Source: a virus
DNA length: 22,908 nucleotides
IMG/VR virus record: IMGVR_UViG_3300017719_000225
Location: 1-22,908 of that record
Reading direction: 5' to 3' (one strand)
The translations under genes and the position numbers were made by a program. Numbering within the stretch: the stretch's first letter is position 1; every line of letters begins with the position of its first letter. The notes below the pieces were generated by a model. The model was not told the DNA's origin and made no database searches. It was given only the letters and a program-made list of their open reading frames with translations. Shown here in pieces: positions 1-7,694 of the stretch.

Positions 1-1
1 G

Positions 2-3000
2 TTTGATCCTATGACCGCTGGCTCCAGAGATACCTTTGATAACGACTTCAGCAGTGATGCCTTTGCTTCTTTGCGGGACAGAATGCGCAACATCTCAAAA
101 CTGCTAAATCGTGGTGATGAGGGCGGTGTAGAGCAAGTCGTTGAAATGGTTCTTCGCCTCGACGGAATAGACCCATCAGCTAAGGCAGTTATTTCTAGTG
201 ACGGGAATGTCATCGGTGAGATGATGAATCGCATACGAGATAACGGGTCAATGTATAACGCTTCTCGCCATGCAGAGCAGGTAGCTGCTTACGACGCGAT
301 AATAGATCGAGTAGCCTTGGTTCTTAACGGACACTTAGATAAAGACCTAAGACGCGCCTTCCCTCAGATTGATGGCAGAGGAAACCTGTTTGAAAGAAAG
401 ACCGACCTTAGCATTCCGGCACGCCCTGATGTAATGCCTCCTATTGTTTCCACGAACCGAGAGCCTAGACTATGGAACGCCAGCCCTGACTCTCGGAAAA
501 GAGCTATCAATGAGTTTATTGGAGACGGTCTAAGCAAAGGTGATGACCGCCCTCTGGTGTTTTACACAAACTCTGGCAATCGCGGACGCAACCCTATTGC
601 CTACAGATACTCATCACAGGCCGCAGAAGAAACTGGCGTTGTTGACATCAAAGGCAAAGGAAAGCGGACGGATGCAGATCAGACAAAGATCGATGAATTG
701 CTTAATGAAAAACAAGTCCTCAATGACAGGCTTGAAGAGGCAACAAGGAATTCAAAGGACGGCACAATTAAACTCGAGGAGTCATTAATAGACGGTATAT
801 CCTTTATTGATGACGAGCTGATCAAACTTGGCATTGAAGTCAGTGGCCCGGAGCCTGTCTACATAAGCGCAAGCAATGTTGCCGACTTTGGCCCAAGAGC
901 CCGCTACACGAATGACTCCTCCTTTGTGTCTGCTGTGGTCAAGCACCTAATTAAAGAGAATTATTTTACAGCACGACAAGCCGCGCAAGTTGGTCAGAAT
1001 CAGCCGGATAGTTTGGCGGGTAACGAAGTGCTCGATATGATTCTTAATATGATGGGAAATAAACCCTCCAGCCGCAACGACCTTAGCCTTGAATTGAATC
1101 GCATGGGCTTCGACGGCTTCACAAGCTATGACCCCAAGAAGGTGAGCCCGACTGACCGCCCTATAGAGAAGACAGAGATTTTTGATTCGGCCAAGGTTAG
1201 GTTTGTGGACAACGGAGACTTTGATGTTCCGCCTATTGGTGATGAATCAGCGATTGATATAGAACTGCAATCTGTAACATCAACCCTTCTCAGCTCTAAG
1301 ACCCTCGACATAAACATTGGTCAGCCTCAAACAACTGCTCTTGTCCAAACGCTACTAAACTCTGGCGTGAATCCAAACGCAGCTTCAGGTCTCGGCAAGA
1401 TGATGGGGGGCAAGTACCCAGATAACCGTGAGGCCAGCGCAATACAGCGCGCCATCACCGTTTCCATTGGCTCCAACAGTGAGCGTCTACGCGAGAACGG
1501 AATGAGTTGGGTAGCTGACTGGATTGCGCCTCCACGAGATAGCGGTGTTGGCCATTTCGAGAGGACTAATGGTCGAACTGGTGGCATCCTCATCCCGATA
1601 TTTAAGCAGATGCGACAGCTTAGCGACTCAAGGAGCACGTTCGGAAACTGGTTGCGCAGATCAACTGACCTGTCCTTTAAGGGCTCAGATCGGATGCGCA
1701 TGGATCAGCCGCAGTCGCACAGAAATATTGTGAACGCACTGAGAAATCAACCCGGTGGACGACACGAAGCTAAATTAACCGTGGACGAGCAAGGTGTTTA
1801 CAAGATGGTACGCGGAGCATTTAATACTCTGCGTCGAGAAATGGTTGATGCTGGCGTAATGATCGGCAACATCGAGAACTACTTCCCTCAAGTCTGGTCG
1901 ATGGAAAAAGTAATGCAGAACGAGGCCGACTTTAAAGAACGTCTCATCCGCTACTTCGCTCTCGAAGCCAAGGAAGAAGGACGTGTTCTAACTAGAGAGA
2001 ATGCAGAAGCCCAAGCTCAACGAGTGTTCGGCCATATCATTGATGAGGACGGCGTTTACGTTGAACCACCTACAGGTGGTAGCCGTGATGTCACTGGCGA
2101 TCATATCGACTATCAACGAATGATTCGCCTAGACAAGTATCCCGAGCTTCTTGACGACGTAGGCAGATACCTTGAGGACGACCTTGAGAGTGTTCTGGCT
2201 AAGTACGTTGACTCAGCCTCTCGTCGCATCGACTTTGCATCTAAGTATGGAAATCAGTCACATGGATTCCATGATTACATGAATATCCTCGAGGACGCAG
2301 GCGATACAACTGATGCTGTCACGAAGCTGCTGACCACAAAGAAGATCACCTCCAAGAAGATGCGCTCTATCAGCGACACAGGTTCTGTGGACGAGGGTGA
2401 GCTGGTTCGGGAAACCTTGATGCCATTCGAGAATGACGTTGCTGGAGCGAAAGCTGCCGCACAAGAGTTATTGGCGATGGCTGAGAGAGGAGCGACTACA
2501 CCCGAGATGCTTGAGTACTTGAGAGCATTCGATGAGTCGGCAGACCCTGCTGACAAAGCTGTGTTCAGCAAGCGATCCGAAGCTATCGTGGGCGGAGTTC
2601 AAGACCGTGTAAGGATGGGCAACAACCGACCGCACAACGAGCACATCAAGTCAGCTATGGAGATATTTAGGGCGGTTCAACGTAAGCCTGTAGGTGCATC
2701 AGGGGCTGGTTATGCCGCAATGAACACCGCGAGTAAAGCAGTAAGGAACTTCAACTCAGTATCCTTGTTGAGCTTTACAACCCTGACCTCGCTTGGCGAT
2801 CCAATGCTTACGGCAGTACGGTCAGGTAGCCCAGTTGCTTTCACTAAGGCGATGACTAAGTACGCAAGCGATCCGCACTATCGGTCGTTTATCCAGAACG
2901 CTGGCCTTGCTATTGAGAATGTCGTCCACGAGAGATTAACCGGGATGCACGGAACCGCTGCCAGCAAAAATACTGTCGCGTTTTTCAATGCGACCATGCT

Positions 3001-3970
3001 GACTCCGTGGACAAACCTCAACAGGAATATGGCTGGAGCTGTGGGCTTGGAGTTTTTCTACACCGAGTACGACCGTGCGCTAACCAACTACAATCCAAAC
3101 ATGCCAGCGACTCAGCAGAACACCCAGTTCAAAAAGGCGTTCCGAGTGTTGCGACGCTATGGTCTGGACAAGTATCTTGATGACGGCATGACCTCAATAC
3201 GTGGCATCACCGACTTTAACCAGCATCCTGAGCTTCGCTCTGCGATGAACAAGTTTGCTAACGAGGCGATCTTTACCCCAAACCCGAACGATGTACCCTT
3301 GTGGGCTCAGACTCCGGTTGGTGCGATGATCTTCCAGCTAAAGAGTTACCCTCTCATGCTTGGCCGTCTAGTCAATGACTCAATCAAGCAGGCAACAGAA
3401 GTTGACCCGGTCACTGGTGGTGGACGACGCTTTGGCCCTCTACTCATGTTGGCTACTGCCGCACCGCTAGGTGGTGCTTTGTCACTCGCAGCCAAGGACA
3501 TTGTCCAGAAGCGAGGCGAGGACAACGAAACCTTCCGGGAAAGAAAGCTCAGCAAAATAGCCGAAGGATTTGGATTTGACACCAACATCCACGGGGACAG
3601 GGACGACTATCTTGGCTGGTATGTGGAGTCTATGGTTCAGATTGGTGGACTAGGTCTTGTTGCCAACATGTTCTACGACACTGCCGAGCAACTCGACAAC
3701 GGAGCCTATGGTAAGCAGAGGATCGCGAGCACAATCTTTGGCCCATCGGTAGGATTATTCAACGATGCAGTCAATGTTGTGCAGGGTGTGACTGACACCA
3801 ATGAAGATGCTAACGGGAAGGAGCGTTCAGCCGCTAGGTCTGTCGTTGGACGCATACCTGTCGTTGGAGGAATTAAGCCGCTCAAGGAAGTCGCAGTAGA
3901 CGAGATAGCTGGAGAGGTTAAAAAGAAAGGTAGTTCGTGGGGTAAAGGTTGGTCTAAGGGTTGGGATTAA
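2..3970 (+). CDS. Very large virion / polyvalent protein with ART-like region (5' end probably outside window)
   Basis: An open frame of at least 1319 residues from the ATG at 11. The frame stays open to the window edge (Phe-Asp-Pro before the ATG) and the few upstream bases hold no ribosome site, so the gene is probably 5'-truncated. Residues about 176-405 resemble the ADP-ribosyltransferase-like domain of phage polyvalent proteins: FYTNSGNRG, then VYISASNVADFGP, then MGFDGFTSYDP followed by IFDSAKVRFVDN, matching the family's GyDG...vFd.s.i pattern. The catalytic residues are not certain to me. The C-terminal third contains FQLKSYPLMLGRL and a hydrophobic segment near 1140-1161, as in large phage proteins thought to be packaged and ejected with DNA. 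The tail ends in a repeated W-G/S-K-G motif. It closes the rightward late module and meets the leftward recombination operon tail to tail, with a 4-base overlap. Exact role is inferred. Confidence 0.75.
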   Translation, partial: FDPMTAGSRDTFDNDFSSDAFASLRDRMRNISKLLNRGDEGGVEQVVEMVLRLDGIDPSAKAVISSDGNVIGEMMNRIRDNGSMYNASRHAEQVAAYDAIIDRVALVLNGHLDKDLRRAFPQIDGRGNLFERKTDLSIPARPDVMPPIVSTNREPRLWNASPDSRKRAINEFIGDGLSKGDDRPLVFYTNSGNRGRNPIAYRYSSQAAEETGVVDIKGKGKRTDADQTKIDELLNEKQVLNDRLEEATRNSKDGTIKLEESLIDGISFIDDELIKLGIEVSGPEPVYISASNVADFGPRARYTNDSSFVSAVVKHLIKENYFTARQAAQVGQNQPDSLAGNEVLDMILNMMGNKPSSRNDLSLELNRMGFDGFTSYDPKKVSPTDRPIEKTEIFDSAKVRFVDNGDFDVPPIGDESAIDIELQSVTSTLLSSKTLDINIGQPQTTALVQTLLNSGVNPNAASGLGKMMGGKYPDNREASAIQRAITVSIGSNSERLRENGMSWVADWIAPPRDSGVGHFERTNGRTGGILIPIFKQMRQLSDSRSTFGNWLRRSTDLSFKGSDRMRMDQPQSHRNIVNALRNQPGGRHEAKLTVDEQGVYKMVRGAFNTLRREMVDAGVMIGNIENYFPQVWSMEKVMQNEADFKERLIRYFALEAKEEGRVLTRENAEAQAQRVFGHIIDEDGVYVEPPTGGSRDVTGDHIDYQRMIRLDKYPELLDDVGRYLEDDLESVLAKYVDSASRRIDFASKYGNQSHGFHDYMNILEDAGDTTDAVTKLLTTKKITSKKMRSISDTGSVDEGELVRETLMPFENDVAGAKAAAQELLAMAERGATTPEMLEYLRAFDESADPADKAVFSKRSEAIVGGVQDRVRMGNNRPHNEHIKSAMEIFRAVQRKPVGASGAGYAAMNTASKAVRNFNSVSLLSFTTLTSLGDPMLTAVRSGSPVAFTKAMTKYASDPHYRSFIQNAGLAIENVVHERLTGMHGTAASKNTVAFFNATMLTPWTNLNRNMAGAVGLEFFYTEYDRALTNYNPNMPATQQNTQFKKAFRVLRRYGLDKYLDDGMTSIRGITDFNQHPELRSAMNKFANEAIFTPNPNDVPLWAQTPVGAMIFQLKSYPLMLGRLVNDSIKQATEVDPVTGGGRRFGPLLMLATAAPLGGALSLAAKDIVQKRGEDNETFRERKLSKIAEGFGFDTNIHGDRDDYLGWYVESMVQIGGLGLVANMFYDTAEQLDNGAYGKQRIASTIFGPSVGLFNDAVNVVQGVTDTNEDANGKERSAARSVVGRIPVVGGIKPLKEVAVDEIAGEVKKKGSSWGKGWSKGWD

Positions 3971-4194
3971 TCAGTCTCAACATCTAGGTCAGTCTCTATC
4001 CAGACCTTAGCGCCACAAGGAAGTGGCTTGTCAGGCCGATACACAACCCGACAAACCTCTGTATCACCTAGCATCACTCTGGCTGAATTGACTTTCCTGT
4101 TACGCCTGTAGTCTTTCACAGTGATAACAGGAAGGTCATCGCCTTTTGTGTTCGCTCGGATGTTGTGCTGATTAACGTGAATGCGGGTCTTCAT
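3967..4194 (-). CDS. Small conserved phage protein (IHVNQHNIRAN family), function unknown
   Basis: A 75-residue protein opening with TRIHVNQHNIRANTK and containing CRVVYRPDKPLPCGAKVWIET. I recognise this pattern as a small protein common in tailed phages, usually near replication or recombination genes; no function is known to me. The start ATG overlaps the stop of the upstream gene in an ATGA arrangement (4191-4194), which fixes the start and indicates translational coupling. It is the last gene of the leftward recombination operon. It contains two cysteines but no clear metal site, and no membrane segment or signal peptide. Confidence 0.75.
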   Translation of the reverse strand: MKTRIHVNQHNIRANTKGDDLPVITVKDYRRNRKVNSARVMLGDTEVCRVVYRPDKPLPCGAKVWIETDLDVETD

Positions 4195-4457
4195 CTTGGC
4201 CAGATGTTTAGTTTTTCGAGTCGCTCAATTTCAGCATCAATGTAGAACCGAATCTTTTTTGCATCCCGCATCATGTCGCTGTGAGATGCCTCGCCATATC
4301 GATAGACGGCTCTAAAAATCTCGCCCATCTGTGCGTTCATGTCCTTGTCGCTAATCAGATGCTGAAGCTCTGTAGCGTTATCTGGCAACATGTAATAGTC
4401 AGCAGACGAACCATCTGATCTCGATGAAGTGCCATAAATATCTTCATTCACAATCAT
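4191..4457 (-). CDS. DUF3310-like phage protein
   Basis: About 88 residues. The segment from YYMLPDNATELQHLI through NAQMGEIFRAVYRYGE to IRFYIDAEIERL follows the DUF3310 layout, in which a short acidic lead is followed by an N/G...Ka.R.g helix and a D...K...Y...E helix. DUF3310 proteins are common near phage replication genes; their biochemical role is not established. I place the start at the ATG at 4457 because it overlaps the upstream stop (4454-4456) as ATGA and is preceded by a purine-rich GGGGAAGAG. The in-frame ATG four codons earlier would lie on that ribosome site. Family assignment is from pattern memory. Confidence 0.7.
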   Translation of the reverse strand: MIVNEDIYGTSSRSDGSSADYYMLPDNATELQHLISDKDMNAQMGEIFRAVYRYGEASHSDMMRDAKKIRFYIDAEIERLEKLNIWPR

Positions 4458-4747
4458 TCTCTTCCCCATTTAAGTTCACTCTCAATCTTCTGTTGCTCAG
4501 TCTCCAGCTCCTGCACCTCAACGCGCACTTCCGTCAGTCTCTCTCGGGTATGTCTACGCTTGTCCACAACCTTCATGATTGCGTCTTTTGTCTTGGCCGC
4601 GCTCTGATCAAGGTTCAACTGGTTGATCCTGTCATTCATACTCTCAACCTGATGATTGAGTTCGATCTGCTCGCATCTAGCCATACCAAGGTTTATTAAA
4701 ACTTCCTTGAGTTGAGCAAGCCTTTCTATTTTCGTCTTGTCATTCAT
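4454..4747 (-). CDS. Coiled-coil protein, function unknown
   Basis: 97 residues, almost entirely helical heptad-like sequence: long runs of E/K/Q/R with regularly spaced Leu, Ile and Val (for example RERLTEVRVEVQELETEQQ), so a coiled-coil oligomer is likely. No enzymatic motif is visible. The start at 4747 overlaps the stop of the nuclease gene (ATGA at 4744-4747); an earlier in-frame start at 4777 would run 31 bases into the nuclease. Sitting between the nuclease and the DUF3310-like gene, it may be a structural or tethering partner of the recombination proteins, but that is only inference from position. Confidence 0.7.
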   Translation of the reverse strand: MNDKTKIERLAQLKEVLINLGMARCEQIELNHQVESMNDRINQLNLDQSAAKTKDAIMKVVDKRRHTRERLTEVRVEVQELETEQQKIESELKWGRE

Positions 4748-5580
4748 AGTGCTGGCTCCAATTCTATTCTCACCCAATCATCACATGGGTCTTCGCAACG
4801 CTTGTTGTATTTCGCACACTTCCATGCGCCATCATCTGTAGGTTTACTCCAGTTACATGTACGACAAAGTGTAGGTATCTCTGAATCTTGCTCATCACTC
4901 CAGCAAAGGGTTGCCCTATCGCACCAAGTACAGGGAAACTTACCCTCCACTGCGCGGAGCTTTACTGATCTTCCGGCAACAATACGATTAACCTTGTCCA
5001 CGATGTATGCGTAATCAAGCGGATCATATTCAACAACCTCGCAAGCATAGGTGCTGTCATTCTTGTTGTAGGCAATAAACAAGGCATCCTTCAATCGCCC
5101 GTCCATGCCCATCATCATCTGCATCTGCTCGTAATAAGTCCGGTTGGCATTCTTTATTCCCTTCCGCACGAACTCTTTATGCTTCTTGTCGTTCATGCTC
5201 TTGATCTCAAGCAATGACATCACGCCAGTACCAAGATCAATCATTCCGTCAGCATGAGCCTTAACGTGTCCACCCAAATCCTTCCACTCAAACTGGCGAC
5301 CTGTGAACTCGTTCTTTTCTTGTACGTGATAGCCAGCCTTCTTGAGGTGGGCTACAACTAAATCTTCAATGACATGCCCAAGCTGAAATATTCTGAGGAC
5401 GTGAGGAGGGAAAGGTCTTTTAGGGTAACCTCGCAAACCCATTGCCAGATATGCTTCACACTCATGGCCAATCATGCTGGCTCCAAGGTAGGCTCTTTGC
5501 TCGCCCTCCTCTACCCAACTTGCGTCGATTCTATCTTTCATTTCTTCCATAGAGATTAGGGGGCAGTTACCTGCCCCCAT
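4744..5580 (-). CDS. PD-(D/E)XK exonuclease, Cas4/RecB-like, with Fe-S-type cysteines
   Basis: 278 residues. The nuclease core is readable: GHVIED (H69, E72), HADG (D111), LLEIKS (E125-x-K127) and YYEQMQ (Y149/Y150, Q152), the motif series of RecB/Cas4-type PD-(D/E)XK nucleases. One cysteine lies before the core (GHEC, C41) and a CxxC-x5-C set after it (C217, C220, C226), the arrangement that binds a 4Fe-4S cluster in Cas4 and AddB. Beyond it is a second cysteine-rich tail (C239, C242, C255, C262, C266) that may hold zinc. In this operon it is the natural exonuclease partner of the Sak4-like ATPase and SSB, resecting ends for single-strand annealing or exchange. The start is uncertain: the ATG at 5580 lies at the base of a strong hairpin, and the ATG at 5550 just after it is an alternative. 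Confidence 0.88.
   Translation of the reverse strand: MGAGNCPLISMEEMKDRIDASWVEEGEQRAYLGASMIGHECEAYLAMGLRGYPKRPFPPHVLRIFQLGHVIEDLVVAHLKKAGYHVQEKNEFTGRQFEWKDLGGHVKAHADGMIDLGTGVMSLLEIKSMNDKKHKEFVRKGIKNANRTYYEQMQMMMGMDGRLKDALFIAYNKNDSTYACEVVEYDPLDYAYIVDKVNRIVAGRSVKLRAVEGKFPCTWCDRATLCWSDEQDSEIPTLCRTCNWSKPTDDGAWKCAKYNKRCEDPCDDWVRIELEPAL
5559..5578 (-). promoter_or_regulatory. GNRA-capped RNA hairpin at SSB-nuclease junction
   Basis: On the minus strand GGGGGCAG - GTAA - CTGCCCCC forms a perfect 8-bp, mostly GC stem with a GTAA (GNRA class) tetraloop. It starts at the G of the nuclease ATG (5578) and lies between the SSB stop (5586) and the next in-frame ATG (5550). No T-run follows, so it is not a typical intrinsic terminator. 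A translation-control or mRNA-processing element is more likely. Confidence 0.5.
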
Positions 5581-5585
5581 CCTAA

Positions 5586-6116
5586 CTAAAAGGGGATGTC
5601 ATCATTCGGCATTGATGCCGCCGCTGTACCACCGCTCTTGGCAGGTGATGCCATTTGAGGTGCTGGCTCGCTCTCGCCCAACTGGACGCTTCCATCCAAA
5701 GCAAAGAAAGCTCCGTTGTTGCGAGGCTGTCCACCGCCGGGTCGCACGTTGCCATCATTGTCCTGCCAGCTTTCACCCTGTTCAACACGGACACCAACCT
5801 TGAGGCCGATGATCGACTTGATGTCGCCCGGCTTGTCAGGGGAAGGATGTCCACCAAAAGTCAGCAGACTTTTCAATCGCGCTAGGCCAATCTCGGTAGC
5901 CTTGGGGTTAGGGTTATGGACGTTAATACGATCAGTAACGTACTGGCCTTCTTCGTTTGCCAGTTTGATTTGAAGGTATTTGCCTGTGCCTGCCTTGGTA
6001 GTTTTAATTTCTGCCTCGGCAATTTTCACAGAATGGTTTCCCGGACGCAGTGTGGCTCGTCCTCCCTCGTCAGATACATTAGCGAGGTCTAGTTTATCGA
6101 AACTCCAACTACTCAT
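5586..6116 (-). CDS. Single-stranded DNA-binding protein (DUF669-like)
   Basis: 176 residues. The N-terminal two thirds (RPGNHSVKIAEAEIKTTKAG, YLQIKLANEEGQYVTDRINV, LARLKSLLTFGG) match the beta-rich DUF669 type of phage protein that acts as an OB-fold SSB. The last 35 residues are low complexity (Pro, Ala, Ser, Gly) and end in DDIPF, the acidic-Pro-Phe tip typical of SSB proteins, through which they recruit partner enzymes. It overlaps the upstream ATPase gene by ATGA (6113-6116), with GGAGAT as ribosome site. It lies between the Sak4-like ATPase and the nuclease, the expected place for the SSB of a phage annealing/exchange system. The function is inferred from family layout and tail. Confidence 0.85.
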   Translation of the reverse strand: MSSWSFDKLDLANVSDEGGRATLRPGNHSVKIAEAEIKTTKAGTGKYLQIKLANEEGQYVTDRINVHNPNPKATEIGLARLKSLLTFGGHPSPDKPGDIKSIIGLKVGVRVEQGESWQDNDGNVRPGGGQPRNNGAFFALDGSVQLGESEPAPQMASPAKSGGTAAASMPNDDIPF

Positions 6117-6886
6117 TTCTTATCTCCAGTTTTAATTTGACTTGTGGGTGCGTTGATTTTCTTCAGCAACTCCACGACATTTCCGCACTTTTCTACGGGT
6201 GATAGACGACCACGAGGATCGCGGGTTTTGCCTTTCCATCCACGGACATCATCCGTAATGATCTGGCGGGTAACAGTGACAGCGCCACTGGATTCATCGG
6301 TGCTTCGGATGCCACAAAAAACGTGGTCAAATAAAGCAGGCAATTTTTTAGCAACCTTAGTTTGCTGAACCATTGGCCAGTACTCGACAGCATCGTTGTC
6401 GTTCTTTTCTTCTTTGGCTAAGCAGGTCATTAGAATTTCGTATGGCATATCTCGAATGAGCTTGAGAGCACCAATCATTTGGCGCTCGTAGTCTTGCCAC
6501 TTGCGCATGTCATTGGGGTTATCGAAAGACTTCTCCACATCTGACATACATCTATCAGACATCTCCGTAAGGCTATCAATGGCTATCCATTTGTAGCCCT
6601 GTGACTTGAAGTCCTCCGACATAACTAGCTTGAGAATGTCACGGAAGCAGAGTTGATCTTCGGTAAGGTTAGGCCAGTGCTTGCGATCCCATCCGTGGAA
6701 TTCGACGTAGTCGATGTCCACATCTGACAGAGACGAGAGGCCGCTCTCACCAGAGATGATTAAACCCTTGCCGTACTCTTCGGCATAGAAACGGCACTGA
6801 AATGTTTTGCCGTACCCATGATGACCATAGATAAGAGTCTTGTGATGTTGAGTACCTGCCGTACTCGTTGAGTTGAACATACCCAT
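6113..6886 (-). CDS. Sak4-like RecA-fold ATPase (AAA_24), single-strand annealing recombinase
   Basis: 257 residues with a Walker A GHHGYGKT (21-28) and a Walker B strand YKWIAIDSLTEM (D104), the compact RecA core of phage Sak4 / AAA_24 proteins. These act with a phage SSB to anneal or pair single strands during recombination-dependent replication. The neighbourhood fits exactly: an SSB and a PD-(D/E)XK nuclease follow in the same operon. The length is usual for the family. The start ATG is at 6886, inside TAATG with the upstream stop, and GAGGAG just upstream gives a strong ribosome site; a second ATG two codons later is possible. There is no separate helicase domain. Confidence 0.88.
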   Translation of the reverse strand: MGMFNSTSTAGTQHHKTLIYGHHGYGKTFQCRFYAEEYGKGLIISGESGLSSLSDVDIDYVEFHGWDRKHWPNLTEDQLCFRDILKLVMSEDFKSQGYKWIAIDSLTEMSDRCMSDVEKSFDNPNDMRKWQDYERQMIGALKLIRDMPYEILMTCLAKEEKNDNDAVEYWPMVQQTKVAKKLPALFDHVFCGIRSTDESSGAVTVTRQIITDDVRGWKGKTRDPRGRLSPVEKCGNVVELLKKINAPTSQIKTGDKK

Positions 6887-7380
6887 TAGTTACTCCTCGT
6901 AATATTTAGGGATGGTTTTTGGTTCACGATATTGAGGGCTGGACGCAACACATTTTTGGTCGCCTGATCCAAACGCTCATAAGTTTTTCGGTCAACGGAT
7001 AATTGTTTTTTGACGTGCGTGGGTAAGGAGTCATCGTTCCTGAATATTTCCGACAGCCGTTGTGTGTCCCATCGATATTGGTTACGGCGTTTAATCTTTA
7101 CATCAAAGCCGTACCCCTTTATCTCGAGGTCTTTCTCAGTGTCGCCACTCACCTGCTCACTTAACTCGACAATCTTTGCTTCCGCTGAATCGAGTTGAAC
7201 CCTGAGTGCATCGATCTTTGCGCGGCAATCCACTGCGCTAACGACGGCCTCCTCAAATTCGGGAGCATCCATAACCCATTGGCCATCTTTAAATATTCCA
7301 GAGGCTATATAGGTAGGGGTGGCTGATGGAACGATAGTCTTTGGCGACGAAAGCGTCGCACTTCTTTTGCGTAATTTCAT
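6886..7380 (-). CDS. Conserved phage protein of recombination operon, function unknown
   Basis: First gene of the leftward operon. A frame is open back to a GTG at 7413, but that codon lies inside the operator palindrome and upstream of the likely transcription start. The ATG at 7380 has GAAGG six bases upstream and gives 164 residues, so I choose it. The central region (about 80-110) is heptad-like helix. The conserved-looking part is DLEIKGYGFDVKIKRRNQYRWD followed by HVKKQLSVDRKTYERL. I have seen this kind of protein beside Sak4-type ATPases in marine phages but know no function. It is not a convincing Mu Gam homologue. Position suggests a recombination accessory factor. Confidence 0.75.
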   Translation of the reverse strand: MKLRKRSATLSSPKTIVPSATPTYIASGIFKDGQWVMDAPEFEEAVVSAVDCRAKIDALRVQLDSAEAKIVELSEQVSGDTEKDLEIKGYGFDVKIKRRNQYRWDTQRLSEIFRNDDSLPTHVKKQLSVDRKTYERLDQATKNVLRPALNIVNQKPSLNITRSN

Positions 7381-7404
7381 ATTAACCTTCACTTTAATTG
7401 TTGC

Positions 7405-7424
7405 ATTAGACACCTAAAGGTGTC
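7405..7424. promoter_or_regulatory. Operator O1 (16-bp palindrome) with leftward -10
   Basis: GACACCT-AA-AGGTGTC at 7409-7424 is a perfect 7-bp inverted repeat, identical to the one at 22822-22837. A second, smaller palindrome GACAGTGTC follows at 7435-7443. On the minus strand a TCTAAT (5 of 6 to consensus, 7405-7410) sits at the operator edge and could be the -10 of the recombination operon, with no good -35. A regulator bound here would cover it. The site lies between the divergent 7380 and 7470 genes. I found no convincing rightward promoter. Confidence 0.7.
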
Positions 7425-7469
7425 ACATTAGTACGACAGTGTCAACTAATAAATAACGAAAGAGTAAAA

Positions 7470-7694
7470 ATGAAACTAAACATTGAGAAACTCGTTGACG
7501 ACTGTGGCGGTGCCGCCGCTTTAGCTTCGGCACTTGGAATAAGTCGCACAACTCCTTACCGATGGATTGCTCAAGGCATGATGTCGAGCAGGATTATTGA
7601 GCGGATAAAGGAAGTTGAACCACAAATTAAAATTGACGATTACTTTAAAGGTGAGATGAATGCCACAAGAGTCACTGATAGATGCAGCGATTGA
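7470..7694 (+). CDS. Cro-like small HTH regulator
   Basis: 74 residues. Residues about 14-36 (GAAALASALGISRTTPYRWI) form a helix-turn-helix of the Cro/YdaS type: the A-A-LA..LGIS pattern gives the first two helices and RTTPYRWI the recognition helix. The protein has no room for a separate dimerisation or cleavage domain, so it is Cro-sized rather than a CI/LexA repressor. It lies directly beside operator O1 and heads the rightward replication operon, as cro does in lambdoid phages. I infer that it binds the ACACCT/AGGTGT palindromes found at three sites in the window. The ribosome site (AAGAG) is weak. The last 35 bases overlap the primase start. Confidence 0.8.
   Translation: MKLNIEKLVDDCGGAAALASALGISRTTPYRWIAQGMMSSRIIERIKEVEPQIKIDDYFKGEMNATRVTDRCSD

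Noticed and set aside
6886-7413. Mu Gam-type nuclease inhibitor, and the GTG start at 7413
   Set aside because: The coiled-coil part is shorter than in Gam and the C-terminal motif differs; the GTG lies within the operator and upstream of the likely RNA start.
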